A stretch of DNA of 64,000 nt from Oegoconia quadripuncta (taxonomy: Eukaryota > Arthropoda > Insecta > Lepidoptera > Autostichidae): positions 31,180,836-31,244,835 of the forward strand of contig OX438748.1 of the NCBI GenBank assembly GCA_949316235.1. Direction: 5' to 3'. The notes under the pieces were generated by a model. The model ran no database searches, was not told the DNA's origin, and saw nothing but the letters and a program-made list of their open reading frames with translations. Shown piece by piece: positions 1 to 11,500 of this stretch (positions are counted from its first letter, which is position 1; each line of letters begins with the position of its first letter). The position numbers and the translations under genes were made by a program.

Positions 1-321
1 ATCTCAGTATTATGGTATTAGTTTATGTGTTGGGTGACGTATTAATACAAAATTTACATTGGAATCGAAATGTAAGATATTCCTCTGCGGTGAAATGAAA
101 ACTTGGTCGTGCAAATAGACACGCTATCTCATATTATGTTGTCGGTCCATATCCCCCTCGTTTCGCTGCAATCCCGATGGCAAACTAATTTCCTTTTCCG
201 GGAATAGATCCGACCGCGGCTAGATATAGATCTCTGTTTGGATAAGATGGTTGTTACATAGATGTTTCTGTGTGCTCTCTTGGGATTTCTTTTTGTAATT
301 CTTCAAAATAAATCTACAGGG

Positions 322-511
322 TGAATTTTAACTGGTAACGCCACTCTTAAACAACTTTCCTCAAGGAACCATATAGTCGAATTCGATCAAAAATTTTCGA
401 TTACCCATACAAAGTAAACCATTCTGAAATCCACCATCTGAATTCGGCTGTGATTCCTAATAGAAATTTGATGGTAATCAGGAATGGAGTCACCGGTAAA
501 CAGGAATTATA
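322..511. mobile_element. MITE-like repeat, family with copy at 50511-50794
   Basis: It shares the block GATTACCCATACAAAGTAAA and surrounding sequence with 50511-50794, and its ends are loosely inverted (AATTTTAACTGGTAACGCC against GGTAAACAGGAATTAT). No coding content. It is more eroded than the second copy. Confidence 0.55.
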
Positions 512-860
512 TAAATATATATATCAAATTAATATGTATTAATAAATAATTAATAAATTAATTAATATACTTTCATTGTTTCAATTTAGACTTTTTTATG
601 TTTTAATTATTCAATTGAAATTTGAATTTATAATTGTTATTTTAAATTTACAATGTCTACCACGGTTTATTAACATAGTTATAGGTGACTGTACTAACAA
701 AGATGGACCTTATTGTCTGGAAAAAAAATGATTTATTATGATATAAATGTATAGTGCAAAAGCGAAAAATTCGTCCACGGATAGGGATCTAAATTGCACC
801 TAGGCTTATGTTCATAGGCTATGGACTTACAAGGCTGTTGAAGGGGATGACGAAACGAAG

Positions 861-891
861 ATGGATTTATCACAATCTAAGTGCTTGTCGC
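861..891 (+). CDS. Possible start exon of the RhoGEF gene
   Basis: An ATG in a favourable context (A at -3, G at +4) is followed by ten codons and a GTGAGC donor, leaving 1 nt, the phase exon 1 needs. The peptide would be MDLSQSKCLS. The match of phase has a one-in-three chance by accident, and the open frame also runs on past the donor. Offered as a weak candidate only. Confidence 0.2.
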
Positions 892-1069
892 GTGAGCTTT
901 ATCGATTGTCATTGCATGTCGACAAGTTGTATGACCTAATTCGTAGCCTGAGCGGAATGGCGATACATAAATCGCTCGAGCTAAAATGTTCACCTGTTGA
1001 ATATTGTTTCCACTTCGGTAAAGTGGGGTTTTTATACTCTATTGTATTTTACGAGGAAGTTACTTTGTC

Positions 1070-1205
1070 GTGTTTATAGTGTAGTGCAAACTGAACTGAA
1101 CGTAGTTCTGAACTGACTTAACAATATAGATGGGAAATGGAGTGTTTATAGTGTAGTGCAAGCTGAACTGAACGTAGTTCTGAACTGACTTAACAATATA
1201 TATAA
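1070..1205. repeat. 72-bp tandem duplication
   Basis: TGTTTATAGTGTAGTGCA followed by AACTGAACTGAACGTAGTTC occurs at 1071 and again at 1143 with one or two differences. The copies are nearly identical, so the duplication is recent. The unit is not multiple in the rest of the window. Confidence 0.85.
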
Positions 1206-1379
1206 AATGGAAATTTGCAACGAGCGCTGCATAGTTAACTGTCATCATCAACGGTAATAAAAAGCAACAGACAACTCCGTGCTACCGGCACTACTACTTG
1301 CGGTAGCCTTCTGCTACCGTCCCGCTCACTGCATTTAGGCGCAGTCCGTGGTGTATACAAAGCAGGGGGCCGAGCTTCA

Positions 1380-1640
1380 CTCGACCTCCTTCCCCATAGG
1401 GTTGGCATTACTGCCGTTTGCATTTCATTGGCTACACTCCCATTTGCCGAGGGGGGAAGTCGGAATCTTCTTTTCTTACTTACACACCCTATTCCTTTCT
1501 TTAATTAGTCTGGGGTCCAAGGTAGCAATAGAATCACGTAGGGCACCGTCTACCTTCAGTAGGCGCCGTGTCGAGTACCAGGAGTTACAGTGGGAGGAGT
1601 GTGGAGCGGGATCTGTCATCATCAACAGCCTTACGCGTCC
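1380..1640 (+). repeat. Dispersed repeat X
   Basis: The blocks GGGTTGGCATTACTGCCGTT and CAGTAGGCGCCGTGTCGAGT recur in one order at 38170-38245 and 39988-40125, where they flank the copia fragment. I cannot place it in a named family. No convincing protein is seen. Confidence 0.6.
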
Positions 1641-1970
1641 CTACTGTTGGGGCACAGTCTCCTCTCACTATGAGAGGGTATGGACCATAATCCACCAAGC
1701 GGGCCCAGTGCGGATTGGTGGATTTGTGTCAGCCTAGTGGGCCTCTGACAGTGAGTGTTTTTAAACTGCCCCTGCAGGCCACCGACTTAACGAGTGCCAT
1801 CGATTGAAAATAATCAGGACCGACTATTTAACGTGCCCTCCGAAGTACGGAAACAGTCGTATTAAAATACCACTAGTGTTCGTTCACCCATCTAAGTACT
1901 GACCGCGTCAGACTTTGCTTAACTTCGCTAATCGAAAGCGAACAGCGAATGCGACTGCGCCACGAGTGCT
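1641..1970 (+). repeat. Dispersed repeat Y (copies at about 6660 and 53140)
   Basis: It begins CTACTGTTGGGGCACAG and ends in TGCTTAACTTCGCTAATCGA with a run of conserved blocks (AATTGAAAATAA, GACTATTTAACGTGCC). The copy at 53140-53440 matches over the whole length; 6660-6810 is shorter; inverted scraps lie near 15015 and 33015. Probably the non-coding 3' part of a LINE or a non-autonomous element. Confidence 0.6.
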
Positions 1971-2428
1971 TTAACTGTCATATTAATTGTAAAAACGTGT
2001 AAAAAAGATACGTTCGTGGGGGCATTTTGAGGATTGCCAGTTTCTTGGGTGGGTGCTTCAGAACTGTCCTTCAGTCAAGTTTCGAGAGTCACTAACATGA
2101 TTTTAGGGTACCGTTCCTGAAAAGTTAAATAGGAACCCTTATTGGATTACTTTGTTGTCCATCTCTCTGTATTTTCTGAGAAACGCCTATCAAATTGAAA
2201 TTAATATCGAATATTGAAGTTTTTAGTACAAAGCTCTAGTCACCGCGAGATTTTAGTAGGGAGGGGAGTCTCGCAGAACCGTCTCGCCTTCCCCGGCGGG
2301 AAGGTACGCAATTCGCCGTGTAAAAAAGTCTTGGCTGTAGGTATGTCGATGAAAGAACCTGGTATTTTTTTTCTGTAATTATCATCTACCAGACATCGCT
2401 GATCTATAATGTTTTGTTGTTGTTCCAG

Positions 2429-2538
2429 ACGAAGGCGGCGGCAGTGAGGACTCTCGCTCTGACAGTAGTGAGGACGAGGTGACAGAGCACGTGACGCGAT
2501 CTACACCACCGCCAAACATGGCTGCCGCTAGGGCGCAG
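2429..2538 (+). CDS. RhoGEF exon 1 (first certain exon)
   Basis: The acceptor is TTGTTGTTCCAG and the donor GTATGT. The exon enters with 2 nt of a split codon and ends on a codon boundary. It encodes an acidic, Ser-rich segment ([16 protein letters not shown]) that looks disordered. An upstream exon ending with 1 spare nt is required, so the protein starts before this point. Confidence 0.75.
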
Positions 2539-5500
2539 GTATGTCCATCATAACGCCTCGTACAGGGTTGCGTTTTTGAACTTGCACCAATTACGATCCG
2601 AAACAATTTCACGTGCGAATTGGTTTTCCATTCAGTGGTGTACCTAGAGTTGCAAACCTAAGAATACCTAAGGTTCCTGTGGTTTTTACACAGCTTGTGA
2701 AATTAGATAAGTAACCACACACGACGTTTTATTTTGACAAGTGCGAGTAGGTATAAATCACCTGGGTGATATCACCTGGGTGATATCACCTAGGTGAACA
2801 AAGTGGAATTTATTAGTCAACTTTGATCACCTGGGTGGTATCACTTATATCAATTAAAAATTGGATTTATATCACCTATGTGATTATTTATTTCCGAGGT
2901 GAATCACCCAGGTGATTTATTTCCGAGGTGAACAAAGTTGACTAATCAATTCCACTTTGTTCACCTGGGCGAACATAGTGGAATAATCCGTGCCAGCGGG
3001 GTGGACTATGGCCCATACTTCCTCAAACACGAGGGAAGGCCTATATCCCTGCATTGGGATGGTTTCGGGCTGATGATGAATGAATGATTAGATTCGATCG
3101 ACGACGACGAGAAGCGGTAAGTTTTAAAAATAGCCCAGGGAAAATACGGTAAAAAATGAGCTTAGCTAGACATAATTCAGAACCGACTTATATAATTACT
3201 AGCTTATAGAGGTATATCAGAGATGTAATTTTAAATAATAAAGCCTAAAAAACGAGCGCTGTTAGCTTTTATCTCCCGCATCTAAGATCGATTTAAATTT
3301 TTATTGTTTTTATTGGAAGGCCTTACCTTTCGGGTGCTTGTTTTTTGGTGAAGATGTGATTATGCACTCCAAAGATAGAGAACCCTATTGAATCTCGAAA
3401 TTCTGTACACCAAAGCGTACTGTAATGTGTTTTGGTAGATTTCGGACCCTTTTTGTGTTTCTAGAAGCCGTGTTAACCGATTTGCCAAACCCGTACACGC
3501 GGAGGGAAATTCGAAAGTCCGTTGGAAGGAATTTTTCGGTCGTTTCTTATGAAGCCGCAAAAGCTTTTAAGGAGCATTGGGGAGATGATTGAAGAGTAGT
3601 GAAGCATGCCTTTAATTTTTTTAATATTATATCGGTATATTCTTTGTCCAGGTGCCAACCATAAGCGTGACCCCGCACAGTCCGGGCGTATTGGATGACA
3701 GCTTACAGCAGTTGAGGCGGCTTCACGCAGCCGTGCAGCGCATGCGCGCGGCGCCATTGCCTTTGCTGGTGAGTTTAATATAATAATTTGATCCAAGAAT
3801 GAAATGAACACAAGGTACAGGCTACTTATTAAATATGAAATACAAACAGCTAGAAAAAGGAGTAAAAACACCAAAACGATTATATCCTATTGCTCTTAAA
3901 ATAAATCTAAATATTTCGAACACTTACACCAATCATCTAGTCCTACACTAAGCAAAGCTTGTACTATGGATAATGGCTAAACATTCATAAATAAATACAA
4001 ATATCCATGACTCGGGAATAAATGTTCGTATTCATCACACAAACATTTACCCTTCACGGTATTCGAACCATAAAGTATAATATGCAAACAAACCAACGTA
4101 TGACCTAGTCAACGAAATATATTTTTTTACAATTAAGAAGTTATCCCAGGGGGCCTACAATCACCTCTTATAGCAATATTACAGTAATATTACTTTGGAA
4201 ATTCGTACCCCGACCGCCTTAAAACAAGCTTATTATAATATTGTTTTGTTAAGCAGTTTTGTGACGTCACCGCTGAATCATTCGCTCAATTCGTACCATC
4301 ATCGTTGTTTAACGGTCGTTTGACAGCTAGTAATATTGCTCAAACGTCAAATTTTACAATCTTAAAAAAGTTAGTCTCTTGTGATGGTTTTATTATTGTT
4401 TTAGTGGTATAAGGATAATAAACCGTTATTTTCGCTTAAAAAAGTAAGTGGATGTCTTTTTCACAATAACTCTTTATAAATACATTGTGTTCATTGCGTA
4501 AACCGATAAGAAATACATTAAATGTGATGTGGTTTTAGATGGCCAAGATTACGAATTATTCGAGTTTCTGGAAGACGATGCCGCAGAGGATTTGTCGGAG
4601 AAGATGCAACGTCGAAGGCGATTACGTGAAGAATGTAATCCCTTCGATATTGACGAAGCTGAATTTGTTCGACGAGTTCTTTGTCTAGGATGCTTGCTTA
4701 TTCTATAAATACACAAAAATCACTAAAACATTAGTTTGTATTTACTTCTAGTCGCCATAATATAAATTCTATAAAACTAGTAAAAAAATAATTTCAAACA
4801 AATAAAAATTTTATACAAAGATTATGAATTTAAGAAAGCGCCGCGCTTATTACTTTGACACAATGTTTCATTTTACGGAACGACACCGGCGGCGGGAGTA
4901 GCGTTACTTCACATTTAATTTACGCTTTCTTGCATTACTTCAATGAAAATGTATATTTAAATTTATATATGCATAAATATAAAAAACTTTTATTTCTAAT
5001 TACGCATTTCAACAATAAAAATATGAACATAAACGACAAAAATCATGCACAATATTTAAATAATTGCGTATACCGGAACGCTATTATTATTCGAGGTGTG
5101 AAAGTGATAACGCTATACAAAGGTATAACGTTGTCTCGTTCTTCTGACTGCAAGGAATAGACAAATCATTCGTTCTTTCCCGTCTCTAAGCAGGAGTAAA
5201 ACAATATTGTTTTGTATTATCGCTAGATGATCGCGGTACGAATTTGAGTAATATTACTTTAACATTGAAACAAAACGTTCCTGAAACATGATGGTTTTTA
5301 AAATGATCGTTGTAGGCCCCCAGGTCTTCCTGCAGCATAGCTTTTCTGGATAGTGAATGGTCAAAAATTTAAAGGCGATGACGAATATTGAGGCTTATTC
5401 TTTGTGCCGAGCGTCGGTGGCGCAGCGCTTAAGACGCGGTCTCCCAATTTAGAAGGTCCGGGTTCGATTCCCAGGCATGCCATGTACCAATGAATTTATA

Positions 5501-8500
5501 AATTTAATTACTTATGCGCATTTATCAGTGTGCCATTAAACGGCGAAGGAAACATCGCGAGGAAACCTGAAATAAGATGAAGAAATAAAATTTCGAAGAC
5601 ATATGAAGTCCCCAACCCGCATTGGCCCAACGCAACGTACGCGTAATGGCGCATTGTACACACAGGAATCTGTAGAATTGACAATCTGTAGACAAGGGTT
5701 TCTGTAATATTGGAAATCTGTAGAATTGGGAATCTATAGACGTGGGAAAAATCGCTTCAGAAGTGATCTCAGCTGAGTAAACCTCAAGATTGGTTTATAA
5801 ATTAGCCCGGAGCTTGAGACAGCGTCAACTTCTTAAGACGCATCACGGGTGACACAGCCTCAAAATTTGTATTGAGATTGGTTTATTAATACGGGCCTTA
5901 GTGCCAAGTTGAGACCTGCCTTCCGGTCTTGCGAGGTTTCGACCGAGCGCTCCGATATCACCCGGTCCCTACGACCCTATCGCGCCTACCTTAAACGATT
6001 ATGCGATATTGTTTTTGGTCGACAGGGGGCGACAGGTACGAGTAGACTCAGCACGTCATGCCCGTCGCTATGCAAGGACGGCACTGAAGCAGACTGCTCA
6101 TCACCGACGCACCTCGACTTCTACCCGCAGAGCCGCAAGGGCAGCGGTAAGTGTTTTTTAACCTGCGATTTTAAAACTTTGACAGTATATCAGTTTGAAA
6201 ACGGTTTCTTATTTTCGAAAAGTGATGTTGTCGAGATCTTTCTTAACCATGTTTGACGAAAATCGGTTGAGCCGCTTTGAAGATATTTAGCTTTTCTATT
6301 GAGGTCTTTGCTACCTTAGCAATTATATAAGTCGGTTCTGAATTATGTCTAGTTAAGCTAATTTTTTAACGTATTTTACCTGGGCTAAGACCTCAATAGA
6401 AAAAGATTTTTCTTATTCAGAACCTTCCACGGGCTAGTATAAATACTAGAAAATTGAAAGTAAGTATACCAAGCTACTTAATTTAACCGTGTTTTCCAGA
6501 GATTTTTTTTTTCTAGTGTGCCTCTCATTACTCATAACTGTCGTGACTACCGATTGGTGTACACAGTTTGTTATTTGAATGATATAATCATTGTCTCTCA
6601 CAATTTTCATTTATAATTATTAATGTCGTGACAAAGGAACTAGTAGGTGATCGTCAAGACACGTTACACTGGGAGAGGATATGGGTCATAATCCACCACG
6701 CCGGTCCAATGCGCATTGGTGGATTAGATTCAGATTAGTGGTCAGTGTTTTTAAGCTGTCCCAGTAGACTACCGACTTGACTTAACGACTGTCTTTAATT
6801 GAAAAACAACTAATGGATCTTCTAATGGAACCTCCCTGAGATAAGGTCGACACTTTGATCTCATACAATACAGGGGTCACAGCTGCATTCTCACTCTGAG
6901 GACTGTTTGTGTAATTTGCATATCTTCCTGGGAATTCTTCTATACAAAAAATGCAGTACAAGTTAGTTAAAGTTTAATTAAATGTCGTCAAAGGAAGCAC
7001 ATCTTTTCTTAGCCCACGGGCAAGGAAAGCGCATTTTGTCATAGGCCAAGCCTTATAATAACTTCCTGTGACCATCAAGTAGAGTTATTCAGGTCGCTAT
7101 ATCAGATATCATAACTTTGTACGCGTTTAACGTATTCCCGAAAATATAGCCCGAAAATTACCAAACTGAAATGGCCGCGGGCGGGGGCACATAGCTCGTA
7201 GGACCGATGGCCGTTGGGGCGGAAAGGTTTTCACCGGAAGACACAGCGTCCCTCCCGAGCCCCCACAATGTGGTCCGACGATTTGGTAAAGATCACGGGA
7301 ACCCGCTAGATACGGGCAGTGCAGGACCGATCGTTGTGGAGATCTTTGGGGGAGGCCTTTATCCAGCAGTAGACGTCTTTCGGCTGAAGAATTGAAGTAT
7401 TGGCGACAAATTTTTACATGAAATATTTTTGATGCGATTTTTTTTTTTTTTTTTTTTATGCACTTCGGGTTGGCACTTGACCTCAATCACACCTGATGTT
7501 AAGTGAGGATGAGGTCGAAGGTGGAAGCGTACTGACCCGGAATTTTAAATTTAACTTGTAAATTTAGAGCCCGAATGATTGATGCAATTAGATATCTCTT
7601 TCTACAATTTCGACATTTGTTGTGTTCAGGTGAGTCGCGGTCATGGTGCCTATGGGAGCGCCGGGACGAGGGCCGTCGGAGCTCATGGGCGGCTCTGGAG
7701 CCTGGTCCAAGGCATGCCGACCCTCACCGACAAAGAAGGTAATTAGAACCACAACTGTAGATACCTAATAACAGGCGAGGGGCACAGCGGTATCTGTCAA
7801 CACACCTCAATGCCCAAAAATTTCGAACTCTCAAGGTGAGACAAAAATGATTTTCTATGAAAATTCTAAATTGTTGTAATGTATTCCAGCACACTAAATG
7901 GACACAGTGCGTCACTATCGTCGATGGAGTCCGAGAGCGAAGTGCCGCGACCCGTTAGGCACTCGACACATTCGCTCAATGACAATGATCTAGCTGTGAG
8001 TTACTTTTCAATTTATCATTTAAATCTATAACTACAAACTTAAAAATTAAGAGCAGACCAAACATTAAATATATTTTTTTTACAAAGTCATTAGTTGTAT
8101 TGCGTCCTTTACCTTACATAAAACTGACGTCGCTTATTCCTTCGCGCCATGTTGATAAGTGATGTAAACTACGTTTTTATATATTATTAACTACAAATAT
8201 TGCTAGTCCCGCATATTCACAAACAAGTGCATCAGGTCGTACTATCGAGAATTTTAAATTTTAAAAAGAACGGCCACTTTTATTTAAATTCTTGAAAATA
8301 GGAAGATAATTCGGGATTATTTATAGATTGAATATATGATTCCTCAATTTCTTATCAGACCTTGTAAACTGTATTCCGGCAAATAAATAATTTCTTTCTT
8401 TCTTTATATATACCTGCGAATACATTTTTGTTTTATTTTATATTTGGAAAGAAATCTTCATTTATGCACCTAAGGTGCATAAAACACTCATGTTTATCTC

Positions 8501-11500
8501 GAATTTATTTACGCCAAAATGTCTTACCCTGACTCGCAAAGATTTCGGAGGTGGGAAACTCCATCCTGTAACATTCTCTGGGTAGTGTCCCCGAAGGCTA
8601 CGTCTCCGAAAGTAATCACGATTCCTTCTACCGCAGAAGGACTTTGAGAAAGTGACTGCGGCTCTGCGCGCGGGAGCCGCTGGCGTACCAGAGGGTGCTC
8701 GGCTGGTCGCCCGCCTGCCTCTACAGAAGTCTGTCTCCACCCCGAGCATAGTAGCGGCAGTGCAGCCACCGCAGCCTCAGCCGGTCAATATGTGAGTACT
8801 GACCACTCCGTGCGGTTATGGCAGCCTGGTACTTGAGAGATTATGGGGTAAACGGCAGCTTCCTTTGTTTACGTGTGAAGATGCGCGGTTATGGTAGCCT
8901 GGTAGGATTTCAGAGATTAGGGTAAACCGTAGCTTCTTTTGTTACCATGAGAAAATTTCCGTGCGGTTATGGCAGCCTAGTACATATATGATTTGAGAGA
9001 TTGAGGTAAAAAGTATTCCGCGCGAGTAATTTACTAAAAATTATGGATGTTAAACCAATAAGGTTGCACAAATAAAACTTTGTGTTTTTTATGCATTTAT
9101 AGGCTAGGCAACTCAATTTAGTAACTTCATTTAGAGTTGGTAAGTTATTTTAGTAAGAGTTCAATTCAATCTATTTGTTGCATTACACAGTTAGAGAAAT
9201 TTGTCGTACTACTATCAGTATGTTAAGTCTTTGCAAAATAAAATTATAATAAAATTAGAAATGTTTAAATGCATGATTTTTAAATAATGATAAAGAAATG
9301 TTCGTTTCTTTGTTACTTTAATCCTTATTTGTCGTGATTTGGCGTACCTATTATTGAACTGATGATTTGTTAACATTGAAATGAGCATACCTCTCGATAC
9401 AGCGTTTGAACTGTGCATGTCTAAAGGTATGATTTCAATACGTGCGTTCACTATTGCGAATCTGTGCGCGACAACTACTACGGTACAAGCTACAAGTAAT
9501 TACAGTCTCGCAAATCGCACCCAACGCGTTGAAATCATAACTTAAATCGATGTATTTTTTGTTGCACTGTTTGCTTTGCTGGAGATAAAAAACATGTTTG
9601 AAAGCACTGGAAACCAGATTTAATACTTGCGACTGGTTTTTTTTACAATTTTGTTCTTGTATTGTTTTTTTTTTGCACTAATTGTGGAACTATCGTGATT
9701 GAGAAGTATATTTTGGATGAGACTTATGTAAGACTTAACTTAAGTAAGTTCAATAAGTCAAAACTATCAGGGTGGTGGAGAAGCGACATTTTTGAGGACA
9801 ATTGTAGTAAAAATTCAACCCAAAGTGTACTTAGCCTGAGAGCGCCTAAATGCTGCAAACAAAACCGAATCTTATTTTTATCGTTTAAAGGATTATTTGG
9901 ATATTAACAGTTGACATATTTAAGACGCAATAGTATCGCTGCCATGCAATATGATCTGAACCTTATCGCCTGTTCTTGTCGCATACACTAGATGATGCTG
10001 CGCTCGAATTCATGTAGCTCAGAAGTTTTTTTTTTCATAAGCTACTATCGGTCGTATGTTACTGTATTAATGTTGACTTTCACTAACAGCATTTATTCCG
10101 TAATTTTATTAGTGCAATTGTACGTAGAAGAATAACAGAAAATATACTTATCGGTTTAATAATTTTTCAATCCAAAGGGATAAAGTACGGTACCATGATT
10201 TAAGAATTTATTATTATATTAGTTTTCCAGGACATGTTTAACAAATAAATATTGTATTTTATCACATGTCAAACAATTTGAATTTTTCAATTTAGTGAGT
10301 GAACTTGCTAGACTAGTCATTATAAAACCTATTCTTCAATTACTGATGGATTTTGATTTTTCGGTATTAATTGTTTTTGCCATCGACTCGCTAAGAAGAA
10401 GTATTAATACAAAATTGAATTGTTCATCGTCAACCTAATATGCCGCTTCGCCGCTACTATGACAGTTAGCGCTTTAAGCTTAACCGCCATCTTTTGACAT
10501 TCGGATAAAATTTTAAATGTCGGATCGACAAAATCACGATAGTCCTACACCATGTATGTCCGTCCCGCTCAGTGGTAGCTTGTCGGGCGCTTGCGCGAGC
10601 GAAACGGAGAGCGACGAAGACACGTCGGCCACACTCCACACTCATACACCGCCTGGCGCCGGTCGGAGGAACAACACGCATCAGGAACACTTGGGGTTGC
10701 ATCGGCTCGCGTTCTTAGAGCAGTGAGTGTTGTCCATCGCACGATACGCGAGTGCTGCTTGCTGACTTCTGATCTCCTGGTACTATTTTGAACAGTGGAA
10801 CAGTATCCGTTTGAGAGGAGTAAGTATGTAGTCACCATCGATGGGTTCGTGAAAGAGCAAGTGGAATAAATAACTCGTAGTTGCTGCCTTATCATGTTCT
10901 ACTGGTACTATTATGTGACCCAACTCTTGGAGGGGTATGTCTCATTCGTCAGTTTCATAAGAATGCGCACCAGCAATGGTAGCATGGCAATTCAATTTAC
11001 GATATGGTTTATGACACATTTTATCACGCTCATCTGTCAAAATTTCCGACATTTTGACAGAACGTGTGTTTTAAATTATATCGCGTGTGGTCTTGCTACC
11101 CATGCTGAAACATTTGGTTTTGCATTGGTTCGCATTGTAAGCGCAGTTAGCTGCTTGCTGCCTTCTGAGCTCCTGGTACTATTTCCCTACTTAATTCAGA
11201 CTAGTATCCGTTTTAGAGGAGTAAGTATGGTCATCTCATTGCATAGTTACGTGAGAGAACGAGTCGAATTATTGTCATGTATGGTTCTCCTGATACCTAT
11301 TCATGGAGCGGTAAGTATGTTATCTCATTCGTCTGCAATATAAGACAACGCGCATAAGGAACACTCGACTTTGTATCGGTACGCATTCCTAGACCTGTGA
11401 GTATTGCCTTTTAACCGAAACGAGAGTGCTGCTTGCTGCCTTCTCACCTCCTTGACAATCCGACAAAATTCAGAATTGTACCCGTTTTATAGCGGTAAGT

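Larger units (their letters stand above)
1..2428. other. Upstream intron or 5' flank, mostly repeats
   Basis: Apart from the doubtful start exon I see no coding exon here. The stretch holds a MITE-like copy (322-511), a 72-bp tandem duplication (about 1070-1205) and two dispersed repeats (1380-1640 and 1641-1970). The PDZ-less family layout means no large N-terminal domain has to be missing, but upstream coding exons are still expected. Confidence 0.5.

Noticed and set aside
2268..2304. Possible 27-nt micro-exon between CTCGCAG and GTACGC
   Set aside because: Weak acceptor, low-information sequence that is partly a hairpin, and no independent support.
3473..3874. Minus-strand frame over exon 2
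   Set aside because: Antisense shadow of a GC-rich exon.
5404..5480. tRNA gene look-alike (A and B boxes)
   Set aside because: Part of a SINE body found in moths; no full cloverleaf or acceptor stem.
7635..7738. Alternative exon 4 frame rich in Met/Gly/Pro from a second AG
   Set aside because: It ends on a codon boundary and would put exon 5 into a frame with a stop; the phase-compatible reading was kept.
10894..11343. 149-codon open frame
   Set aside because: It runs through the decayed exon-7 duplicates; the frame is not that of exon 7 and shows no known motif.
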